This document shows positions 6,042 to 13,648 of a stretch of DNA of 36,127 bases, one piece after another. The notes below the pieces were generated by a model. The model saw only the letters and a program-made list of their open reading frames with translations. It was not told the DNA's origin and searched no databases. Positions within the stretch are counted from its first letter, which is position 1. Every line of letters begins with the position of its first letter. Made by a program: the position numbers and the translations under genes. Source of the stretch: Candidatus Alistipes merdigallinarum (GTDB taxonomy: Bacteria; Bacteroidota; Bacteroidia; Bacteroidales; Rikenellaceae); contig DWXH01000028.1 of the NCBI GenBank assembly GCA_019119305.1, positions 1 to 36,127 on the forward strand, written 5' to 3'.

Positions 6042-8891
6042 ATGAAGGCTCTGTTGCGGTGTATCGGTGCGTGGGCGGTCGTACTGATGGGATCGGGTTT
6101 TACGACTCTGTCCGGACAGTATTATAACTGGGGCCGTTCGCCGCAGAGCATCCGGTGGAACCAGGCGAAGACCGAAGCGGGTAGGATTATTTTTCCGGAC
6201 TATTATCAGACGAATGCAGCCCGGATCGCTTCCTATATGGAGCGACTGCGGCCGTCGGTTTCGTATGGGTTTAAGTACGGACCGATGCGTATGCCCGTAT
6301 TGTTGCATACCCAGAATTTCGTGTCGAACGGAATCGTAATCTGGGCGCCGAAACGGATCGAGCTCGAAGCAATCCCTCCGGCTGCTCCCTTTGCCGAAGC
6401 ATGGCACAAACAGCTGATTGCCCATGAATACCGCCACGCGGTCCAATACAACAACCTCTATCGCGGGCCGATGAAGTGGTTGGGCTACCTGATCGGCCAG
6501 CAGTCGGGTTTGATCAGTTCGGTGTTGATGCCGATCTGGTTTTTGGAGGGCGATGCAGTTATGCACGAAACGCAGACGGCTACCTATGGTCGAGCCTTAC
6601 AACCCTCTTTTACGATCGAATACAGAGCCTATCTGACCGAAGGGAAACGCAAATTCGCATTGGACAAATGGTTTTGCGGCTCCTATAAAGATTATATTCC
6701 GGATCACTATCAGTTCGGGTATCAGTTGGCTGCATGGTCGCGCGAACGGTATGGAGACGACATGTGGTCCCGTGTGGCCGAATACGCCTCGAAACGGCCC
6801 TATACGATTTTTACTACACCGTGGGCACTGCGCAAATATTACAGGACGACTTCCGGCCGGATTGCCCGCGAGACGCTCGGTGATCTCGAACGCTTCTGGA
6901 AAGCGCAGCCGGTCGAACCGAACAGCAGCACGATCATCCCGACTCCGATTACCAGCTATACGGTCTATTCGGCTCCGATGAAGCTGAACGATACGACGTT
7001 GCTTGCGCTCAAGCGGGATATGGACCGCACGAGTCGGGTGGTTGTCGTGGATCCCCGATCTGGGAAAGAACGTAAACTTTTTTATACGGGAAGCGTAAAT
7101 ACCGCTCCGGTTTTGCGCGACAGTGTCCTCTACTGGAGCGAGTACCGCAGCAGTACTTTTTGGAGCCAGCGGATCTCTTCGAAGATATGTTCCTATGATT
7201 TGCGGAGTGGAAAACGTCGGACGTTGAGGCATTTCGACAATGCGCTCTTTCCGCAGCCGTTGGAAGACGGGACACTGGCGGCGATCGGGTACGATTATCG
7301 GGGGATCTATCGGTTGGAGTTCAGCGACGGGCGGCAATTCAATCTGCCCGATACGGTTTCTGTGCATGGGTTGGCTTATGACGATCTGACCCGGACGTTG
7401 GCCGTTATTACGTTGAGCGATGCGGGGATGGCCATTCGCCGGATCAATCCCGAAGACGGTTCGATGGCCGCCCTTACGGAGCCCTCGTATGTCAGCATAT
7501 ATAACTTGCGCGGAGGAGTCGGCAAACTCTCCTTTAATTCGATCGCTTCGGGAAAAGACGAGATTCATCTCTATGATTTGGAGCAGTGCCGCGAATTTCG
7601 GCTGAGTCGGTCGCGATACGGTTCGGTTGCGCCGTCAGACCCAACCCCCGATGATACACTTCTTTTCACGACCTATTCGTTGGAGGGTTATCGTTTGGCC
7701 CGGCAGCCGATCGTTGCGGATTCCTTGGTGCCAGTCGGGTATCGGAAAATACCCGAAAACCGGGTGAATCCGCCTCGGAGAAAATGGGACGTGATCAACA
7801 TCGATACGGTCAGGGGCGATTCGCTTTTTCGTGAAGAAGTACACGTGAAAAGGTACAGAAAAGGGACTCATCTGTTCAACCTGCACAGTTGGGCACCGTG
7901 GAACTTCAATCCGTTCAACATCGCCGGAGAGAGCCGGATTGATGTGGGATTCGGGGCTACGGTCATGTCGCAAAACTTGTTGGCCAATACGTTCGGTTAT
8001 CTGGCTTACGGGTATTCACCCGGAAACGGAAGTTTGTTGCGCGGAGCATTGAACTATTACGGATGGGCCCCGAAATTCGAATTTTCTTTTCTCTATGGGG
8101 GAGGAAAGCAACAGGTCTATGGGGCATATCCTGAAGAACGGGCTTTCATTGCACGAAAAGAGTATTTCGATTTGGGAATCATGGCTTATCTGCCGATGAC
8201 TCTTTCTTCGGGGTATTTGACCCGGACGTTGGCTCCGACCGTCGAGCTCCGGCACTCAAACGCATTGCTTTGTGGAGACTCTTCGATAACGACCGGATAC
8301 CAGCGGATGGTGGTTAATCTGACCTATTCCGAAAATGTGCGCATGGCGACTCGTGATCTGTTGCCCCGGTGGGGATACTTGTTGCGTGCCTCGATGGTGT
8401 GTGCTCCCTTTTCATCGAAATTCGGCCGTATCTATTCATTTTTCGGAAGAGTTTATCTGCCGGGTGTGATGATGCACCACTCGTTGATGTTGCGGGGTAA
8501 CCTGCAGCGTCAGCAAACAGCAACGTATGGGTTTTATTATAAGGAATTGTTTCCGAGAGGGGCCCGATATGATATTTCGGCGAATCGGCTCGGAGCCTTT
8601 TCGGTCGATTATCAGTTTCCCGTGTGGTGTCCCGACGGAGGGATCAACAGCATCCTTTATTTCCGGCGGATCCGGTTGAACGGTTATTACGATTATGCCC
8701 GAATCGAATCTCCGGTAGGAGGATCTTCACTTCGATCGGTGCAGACGGTAACTTCTTATGGAGGTGAGCTCATTTTTGACGTTCAGCCGTTGCGCCTGCC
8801 GGTCAATACCGCTTCGGTCGGAGTTTATGTCTATAAGCCCAGTGACCGTGCGGGAGTAGTTACCGGAGTCAGTTTGTCGCTTCCATTGTAA
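6042..8891 (+). CDS. Large envelope protein: HExxH metallopeptidase-like domain, TolB-like propeller, probable outer-membrane barrel
   Basis: 949 aa with an N-terminal signal peptide (hydrophobic core AWAVVLMGSGF, likely cut after LSG at about 25). Residues ~30-300 hold HEYRH at 128-132 within LIAHEYRHAVQY, with a glutamate at 169 (WFLEGDAV), the layout of a gluzincin zinc peptidase (HExxH plus a downstream Glu). Residues ~300-600 have repeating blade-like strands with SG/DG turns (VVVDPRSGKERKL, ICSYDLRSGKRR), like TolB propellers. From ~630 to the end the sequence alternates polar and aromatic residues in barrel-like strands. I read it as an outer-membrane barrel with a periplasmic or surface peptidase head. 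No substrate can be named. It starts 3 bases after the SUI1-like gene. Domain calls are from pattern only; the propeller and barrel are less certain than the HExxH site. Confidence 0.72.
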   Translation: MKALLRCIGAWAVVLMGSGFTTLSGQYYNWGRSPQSIRWNQAKTEAGRIIFPDYYQTNAARIASYMERLRPSVSYGFKYGPMRMPVLLHTQNFVSNGIVIWAPKRIELEAIPPAAPFAEAWHKQLIAHEYRHAVQYNNLYRGPMKWLGYLIGQQSGLISSVLMPIWFLEGDAVMHETQTATYGRALQPSFTIEYRAYLTEGKRKFALDKWFCGSYKDYIPDHYQFGYQLAAWSRERYGDDMWSRVAEYASKRPYTIFTTPWALRKYYRTTSGRIARETLGDLERFWKAQPVEPNSSTIIPTPITSYTVYSAPMKLNDTTLLALKRDMDRTSRVVVVDPRSGKERKLFYTGSVNTAPVLRDSVLYWSEYRSSTFWSQRISSKICSYDLRSGKRRTLRHFDNALFPQPLEDGTLAAIGYDYRGIYRLEFSDGRQFNLPDTVSVHGLAYDDLTRTLAVITLSDAGMAIRRINPEDGSMAALTEPSYVSIYNLRGGVGKLSFNSIASGKDEIHLYDLEQCREFRLSRSRYGSVAPSDPTPDDTLLFTTYSLEGYRLARQPIVADSLVPVGYRKIPENRVNPPRRKWDVINIDTVRGDSLFREEVHVKRYRKGTHLFNLHSWAPWNFNPFNIAGESRIDVGFGATVMSQNLLANTFGYLAYGYSPGNGSLLRGALNYYGWAPKFEFSFLYGGGKQQVYGAYPEERAFIARKEYFDLGIMAYLPMTLSSGYLTRTLAPTVELRHSNALLCGDSSITTGYQRMVVNLTYSENVRMATRDLLPRWGYLLRASMVCAPFSSKFGRIYSFFGRVYLPGVMMHHSLMLRGNLQRQQTATYGFYYKELFPRGARYDISANRLGAFSVDYQFPVWCPDGGINSILYFRRIRLNGYYDYARIESPVGGSSLRSVQTVTSYGGELIFDVQPLRLPVNTASVGVYVYKPSDRAGVVTGVSLSLPL

Positions 8892-8927
8892 ACGCATGAT
8901 GAAATAACTGCAATATCTGAACGTTAT

Positions 8928-8958
8928 TCTGTAAAATAGAGATAAAATTGTACCTTTG
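8928..8958 (+). promoter_or_regulatory. Bacteroidota promoter for the class A PBP gene
   Basis: TCTG at 8928-8931 (one mismatch to TTTG), 19 bases, then TACCTTTG at 8951-8958 (perfect -7). The predicted transcript start at about 8963-8966 leaves a leader of only about 10-18 bases before the ATG codons at 8975 or 8981. Confidence 0.7.
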
Positions 8959-8974
8959 CGCGGTATAAAGTCGT

Positions 8975-11353
8975 ATGGATATGACTAAAAAGAAGATTAT
9001 CGAAACGCTTCAGACCCCTCGTGCCGTGAGGTGGTTCTGGATTTTGATTATATCGCCGATAGCGTTGATTCTGATTCTGCTCTTTTTGATCCGGATCGGG
9101 GTGTTCGGTAAGTTGCCTACTTTCGAAGAGCTCGAAAATCCGAAAAGCAACCTGGCAACCGAAATCTATTCGCAGGACGGGGAGATGATCGGCAGTTTTT
9201 TCGTACAGAACCGTTCCTACGTCGATTACGAAGAGCTCTCTCCGGCATTGATCGCTGCTTTGGTGTCGACCGAAGACATGCGTTTTTACTCCCATTCCGG
9301 TATCGATTTTATCTCGTTGGCCCGTGTGGCGGTTAAGACGATGGCACTCGGAAACCGGAGTCAGGGAGGGGGAAGTACCATCACGCAGCAGTTGGCCAAG
9401 AACCTCTACCCGCGCGACACGTCAGTTTATGATAATGCCGTATCGAAGATGTCGAAACTGGTGATTTCGAAGATGAAGGAGTGGATTACGGCCGTTATGC
9501 TCGAGTATAATTACACGAAAGAGGAGATCTTGACGATGTATCTCAATACGGTGGCTTACGGGAGCAATGCTTACGGAATCAAATCGGCAGCTCGGACCTT
9601 TTTCAATAAACTCCCTTCTGAATTGAACGTACAGGAAGCGGCGATGTTGGTCGGCGTGGTAAATGCACCGACACGATATAGTCCCCGAAGCAATCCGGAC
9701 CGTGCGCTGATTCGCCGCAATACGGTGATCGACCGTATGAAAAACGGCGGTTATCTGACCCGTCATCAGCGGGATTCGATCAAGGCGTTGCCGATTGAAC
9801 TCGATTTCCAGCCCATTTCGCACAATGCCGGAACGGGAACCTATTTCCGTGCGATGTTGCAGCAGGTGATGACTTCGGACCGGCCATCGCGGAAAGCTTT
9901 TGCCGCGGGCGTAGAGGGGGATTGGGAGTATGATAAGGCGGTTAAACAATGGGAGGAGAATCCGCTGTACGGTTGGTGCCAGAAGAATACGAAAGCCAAT
10001 GGGCAGCCCTATGACTTATATCGGGATGGATTGAAAATCTATACGACGATCGATGCTTCGATGCAGCGCTATGCGGAGGAGGCCGTATGGGAGCAGATGA
10101 GCGAAACGGTACAGCCGAAGATGGATCAGACGATCAAGGCACGCCGGACGATCTTCTCCAACATTACGGATGAAGAGGAGGAGGCCATCATGCACCGTGC
10201 CATGCGCAATTCGGACCGTTACCGTTTTTTGAAGAGTGAAGGGGCCAGCGATCAGGAGATCGAGCGGGCATTCAATACTCCGGTCAAGATGCGGGTTTTC
10301 GATTACGGAGGCGATCGGGATACGTTGATGACGCCGAAGGATTCGCTCTATTATTACAAACGTTTCTTGCGGGCTTCTTTCATGGCACTCGATCCGTCGA
10401 CCGGATACGTTAAAGCCTATGTCGGAGGTACCTCTTTCCGTTATTTCAAATACGATATGGTGAAACAGGGGAAAAGGCAGATCGGTTCGACCATCAAGCC
10501 TTTCGTCTACACCTTTGCGATCGAACAGCTGGGGCTTACACCCTGTACGCCGGTGCCGAATCTTCCGGTGACCATCGAGACCCCCAGCGGCCCCTGGTCG
10601 CCGCGAGAGGCCAGCAAGGTAGTGTATGACGGGGCGATGAATCCGCTGTGGTGGGGGTTGGCCCGCAGCCGGAACAACTATTCGGCATGGATCATGAAAC
10701 AGACGCGGCAACCCGAAGCCGTTGCCGACCTGATCCATAAGTTCGGTATCGAGAGTTATATCGACCCGGTCTATCCGCTCTGTTTGGGGACATCGACTTT
10801 TTCGTTGTTCGAGCTTGTCGGGGCTTATGGGACTTTTGCCAATCGCGGTGTGCATATCGATCCCATTTTCGTTACGCGGATCGAGGACCGTCAAGGGAAT
10901 GTTCTGGCCAATTTTGCAGCTCCGATGCAGGAGGCGATCTCCGAACAGACTGCGTTTACGATGCTCGACATGTTGCGACGTGTGGTCAATGCCGGAACGG
11001 CGGGAAGTATCCGGCGTTTGGGTATCAAAGAGGCGGATATGGGAGGAAAAACGGGAACGTCGCAGAATAACTCCGATGCGTGGTTTGTCGGTGTGCTGCC
11101 CAAATTGGTCGGTGGTGCATGGGTCGGTGGCGAAGACCGGAGTATTCACCTCTCCTCGGGCGGTGAGGGGGCACGAATCGCTTTACCGATTTTTGCGAAG
11201 TTTATGGAACGGGTCTATGCCGATCCCAAACTCGGTATTACGCAAAAAGATAAATTTCCGGTTCCGGTCGGAGCGGTCTCTTACGATTGTGACGAAAGTG
11301 CGGAGGCTCCCGCTTCATCGACTACGCTTCGTGAGGATGAATTTTTCGATTGA
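8975..11353 (+). CDS. Class A penicillin-binding protein (PBP1A-type transglycosylase/transpeptidase)
   Basis: 792 aa. It polymerises lipid II into glycan strands and cross-links peptides in the periplasm. A cytoplasmic N-terminus is followed by one membrane helix (about 21-45). The GT51 domain shows the catalytic Glu E100 in STEDMRFYSHSG and the GGGSTITQQLAKN motif (131-143). The transpeptidase domain has all three motifs: SxxK at 505-508 (GSTIKPF), SxN at 565-567 (SRN) and KTG at 692-694 (GGKTGTS). The segment before the transpeptidase domain (about 330-470) is long and charged, an insertion seen in Bacteroidota PBP1A. Starts at 8975 and 8981 are both possible; the promoter is very close to either. 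All key residues are present, so it should be active in both reactions. Confidence 0.95.
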   Translation: MDMTKKKIIETLQTPRAVRWFWILIISPIALILILLFLIRIGVFGKLPTFEELENPKSNLATEIYSQDGEMIGSFFVQNRSYVDYEELSPALIAALVSTEDMRFYSHSGIDFISLARVAVKTMALGNRSQGGGSTITQQLAKNLYPRDTSVYDNAVSKMSKLVISKMKEWITAVMLEYNYTKEEILTMYLNTVAYGSNAYGIKSAARTFFNKLPSELNVQEAAMLVGVVNAPTRYSPRSNPDRALIRRNTVIDRMKNGGYLTRHQRDSIKALPIELDFQPISHNAGTGTYFRAMLQQVMTSDRPSRKAFAAGVEGDWEYDKAVKQWEENPLYGWCQKNTKANGQPYDLYRDGLKIYTTIDASMQRYAEEAVWEQMSETVQPKMDQTIKARRTIFSNITDEEEEAIMHRAMRNSDRYRFLKSEGASDQEIERAFNTPVKMRVFDYGGDRDTLMTPKDSLYYYKRFLRASFMALDPSTGYVKAYVGGTSFRYFKYDMVKQGKRQIGSTIKPFVYTFAIEQLGLTPCTPVPNLPVTIETPSGPWSPREASKVVYDGAMNPLWWGLARSRNNYSAWIMKQTRQPEAVADLIHKFGIESYIDPVYPLCLGTSTFSLFELVGAYGTFANRGVHIDPIFVTRIEDRQGNVLANFAAPMQEAISEQTAFTMLDMLRRVVNAGTAGSIRRLGIKEADMGGKTGTSQNNSDAWFVGVLPKLVGGAWVGGEDRSIHLSSGGEGARIALPIFAKFMERVYADPKLGITQKDKFPVPVGAVSYDCDESAEAPASSTTLREDEFFD

Positions 11354-11415
11354 TCGGATCGGGATTTGCGTTTGATTCTATTGATAAATTAACAAAATAA
11401 ATAAAAATTTAACAA

Positions 11416-11450
11416 TTAGTAGGATTTTATTTTGCGGTGGTATACTTTTG
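11416..11450 (+). promoter_or_regulatory. Candidate promoter for asd
   Basis: TACTTTTG at 11443-11450 is a perfect -7 element. The best -33 candidate is TTAG at 11416-11419 with a rather long 23-base spacer, so the -33 half is uncertain. The leader to the asd start would be about 70 bases. Confidence 0.6.
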
Positions 11451-11528
11451 CGCCCGAAATGGAAGCGTAAGCGCATGGGAATGAGAAAGAGAGTGAAAAA
11501 AAATTAACATAAAAACAGGAAACGAATT

Positions 11529-12539
11529 ATGAAAGTTGCGATTGTTGGAGCAAGCGGTGCCGTAGGTCAGGAGTTCCTGAAGGTGCTGGAACAGAGAAAT
11601 TTTCCGATTGACGAATTGTTGTTGTTCGGGTCGTCACGGAGTGCTGGACGGAGCTATGTCTTTCGCGGGAAGGAGGTCCCGGTCCGTCTGTTGGCCCATA
11701 ACGACGATTTCAAAGGTGTGGATATCGCCTTCACTTCAGCCGGTGCCGGAACATCGAAAGAGTATGCCGAGACGATTACGAAGTACGGTGCGTTGATGAT
11801 CGACAATTCGAGTGCTTTCCGGATGGAAGAGGATGTGCCTCTCGTGGTTCCGGAAGTCAACCCGACGGATGCGATCAATCCGCCGCGTCGCATCATCGCC
11901 AACCCGAACTGTACGACGATTCAGATGGTCGTAGCCCTGAAAGCAATCGAGGGGCTGTCGCATATCCGCCGTGTGCACGTGTCGACCTATCAGTCGGCCA
12001 GCGGTGCGGGAGCGGCTGCTATGGAGGAACTCAAGGAGCAGAATGCCCAGTTGGTTCGCGGAGAGGAACCGACGGTCAACAAATTCGCTTTTCAACTGGC
12101 TTATAACGTAATTCCTCAGGTCGATGTTTTTACCGATAACGGCTACACGAAGGAGGAGATGAAGATGTATAACGAAACGCGCAAGATCATGCATTCGGAC
12201 GTTAAGGTGAGTGCGATGTGCGTTCGGGTTCCGGTTATGCGGGCTCACTCCGAAGCGGTATGGGTTGAGACGGAACGTCCGGTATCGGTAGAGGAGGCCC
12301 GGAAGGCATTTGCCTCGGCCGAAGGGGTTGTATTGATGGATGAACCGGCGGAAAAGGTCTATCCGATGCCTCTGCCGCTGGCGGGTGTCGATGCGGTTTA
12401 CGTAGGCCGGATTCGTCAGGATCTCTCCGATCCGAACGGATTGACGTTCTGGTGTGTGAGCGATCAGATCCGGAAAGGGGCTGCCCTCAATGCCGTTCAG
12501 ATAGCCGAATATCTGGTTAAAAACGGTCACGTAGGATAA
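11529..12539 (+). CDS. asd: Aspartate-semialdehyde dehydrogenase
   Basis: 336 aa. It reduces L-4-aspartyl phosphate to L-aspartate 4-semialdehyde with NADPH, the branch point to lysine/diaminopimelate, threonine and methionine. The N-terminal Rossmann motif is [10 protein letters not shown] (7-16). The nucleophile is C128 in ANPNCTT, preceded by the NSSAFR segment. The dimer and substrate elements YQSASGAG and [12 protein letters not shown] are present. The length suits the family (about 330-370). The gene follows a 70-base leader rich in A and ends in a strong hairpin at 12563-12602, so it is probably a single-gene transcript. It feeds the same pathway as dapD, about 4 kb downstream. Confidence 0.97.
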   Translation: MKVAIVGASGAVGQEFLKVLEQRNFPIDELLLFGSSRSAGRSYVFRGKEVPVRLLAHNDDFKGVDIAFTSAGAGTSKEYAETITKYGALMIDNSSAFRMEEDVPLVVPEVNPTDAINPPRRIIANPNCTTIQMVVALKAIEGLSHIRRVHVSTYQSASGAGAAAMEELKEQNAQLVRGEEPTVNKFAFQLAYNVIPQVDVFTDNGYTKEEMKMYNETRKIMHSDVKVSAMCVRVPVMRAHSEAVWVETERPVSVEEARKAFASAEGVVLMDEPAEKVYPMPLPLAGVDAVYVGRIRQDLSDPNGLTFWCVSDQIRKGAALNAVQIAEYLVKNGHVG

Positions 12540-12562
12540 CCGGGACAGTTGGAATAAAATAG

Positions 12563-12602
12563 GGAAGCGGGGCAAGTGTTCGACAAAACTTGCCCCGCTT
12601 CC
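12563..12602 (+). terminator. Intrinsic terminator after asd
   Basis: A perfect 15-bp stem (12563-12577 with 12588-12602) encloses a 10-base loop, with a G/C-rich core. It is followed by TTGTGTTTG, only moderately T-rich. It separates asd from the next gene. Confidence 0.85.
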
Positions 12603-12631
12603 TTGTGTTTGATGCTTGTGTGGAACAGTTC

Positions 12632-12660
12632 TTGCGTAGTTCTGTGTAAAATCTACGCAA
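12632..12660 (+). promoter_or_regulatory. Inverted repeat just before the SDR gene (operator or 5' hairpin candidate)
   Basis: TTGCGTAG (12632-12639) and CTACGCAA (12653-12660) are perfect 8-base inverted copies separated by 13 bases. The right arm ends 2 bases before the ATG at 12663, where a ribosome site would be expected. A loose -7 element, TAGTTCTG (12637-12644, one mismatch), overlaps the left arm. This could be a repressor site at the promoter or a hairpin that hides the start codon; the sequence does not decide. Confidence 0.45.
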
Positions 12661-12662
12661 AG

Positions 12663-13646
12663 ATGAGAAAAAAGATATTGGTTACCGGTGGGGCCGGATT
12701 TATCGGCAGCCACTTGTGCGAACGTCTGCTGGCCGACGGAAACGAAGTAATCGTGCTGGATAATTTTTTTACGGGCAGTCGGCAGAAGGTGGAGCATCTG
12801 CTGCACAATTCATCGTTCACATTGTTGCGGCACGATATAACATTTCCCTATTTTGAGAAGGTCGATTGTATCTATAATTTGGCGTGTCCGTCGGCACCGG
12901 GCAGTTATATGCGCGATCCGGTTATGACGCTCAAGACTTCATTGATCGGGACAATCAATATTTTGGAGTTGGCTAAACGGATGCAGGCCCGCGTGGTGCA
13001 GGCTTCCTCGGCGGAGGTGTATGGAAAGATGTGTCGCTTTCCGGTATCGGAGGAGTATCGGGGCAGTGTGGATACGGTGGGCGAGGGGAGTTCGTATGCC
13101 GAAGGGAAACGGGCGGCCGAGACGATCTGTATGGCTTATAGGAATCAGTATGGGGTCGATGTGCGGATTGCGCGCCTGTTTCATATTTACGGGCCGGGAA
13201 TGCCGTTGAACGACGGCCGGTTGCTTTCTGGGTTTATACGGAGTGCGTTCGACAATGAGCCGTTGGTCATTCGGGGCAATGCGGCCCAGATGCGCAGCTT
13301 TCTCTATATCGATGATGCGATCGATGCCTTGATCCGGCTGATGGATTACAACGGAGAGATTGCGAAACCGGTCAATATCGGCAGTGTGGAGTCGATACGG
13401 ATCGACGCTTTGGCCGAGGATGTGGTACACTTGACCGACAGTCAATCCAAAATAGTATGTCTTAATTTACGGTCCGATTCCGCCCCATTTGTCGTGCCCG
13501 AGATAGGGTATGCGCAAAGACAACTCGGGTGGGAGCCGACGATTTCGATCGAAGAGGGGCTGATCCGTACGATCAAGGAGTTCGATCGGGTCCGAGCTGC
13601 GACTCAAAAGTCTTTTGCCGGATTGAGCTGGGTCGAGATCATGTGA
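12663..13646 (+). CDS. NAD-dependent sugar-nucleotide SDR, UDP-glucuronate decarboxylase-like
   Basis: 327 aa from ATG 12663. The frame is open further upstream, but that part crosses the asd terminator. It is an extended short-chain dehydrogenase: Rossmann motif TGGAGFIGS (8-16), VLDNFFTGS, and the catalytic set S115/S116, E118, Y145 and K149 (SYAEGKR). The segments [39 protein letters not shown] and DGRLLSGFI resemble UDP-xylose synthase (UXS), which converts UDP-glucuronate to UDP-xylose and CO2. The canonical STSEVYG is SSAEVYG here and some UXS positions differ, so a related 4,6-dehydratase or epimerase remains possible. It stands alone, with no glycosyltransferases nearby, and is convergent with the prolyl oligopeptidase gene, 2 bases apart. 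Confidence 0.85.
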   Translation: MRKKILVTGGAGFIGSHLCERLLADGNEVIVLDNFFTGSRQKVEHLLHNSSFTLLRHDITFPYFEKVDCIYNLACPSAPGSYMRDPVMTLKTSLIGTINILELAKRMQARVVQASSAEVYGKMCRFPVSEEYRGSVDTVGEGSSYAEGKRAAETICMAYRNQYGVDVRIARLFHIYGPGMPLNDGRLLSGFIRSAFDNEPLVIRGNAAQMRSFLYIDDAIDALIRLMDYNGEIAKPVNIGSVESIRIDALAEDVVHLTDSQSKIVCLNLRSDSAPFVVPEIGYAQRQLGWEPTISIEEGLIRTIKEFDRVRAATQKSFAGLSWVEIM

Positions 13647-13648
13647 TG

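Noticed and set aside
12576-12662. Upstream extension of the UDP-sugar SDR gene
   Set aside because: The frame is open here but lies within the asd terminator; the Rossmann start [10 protein letters not shown] fits ATG 12663.
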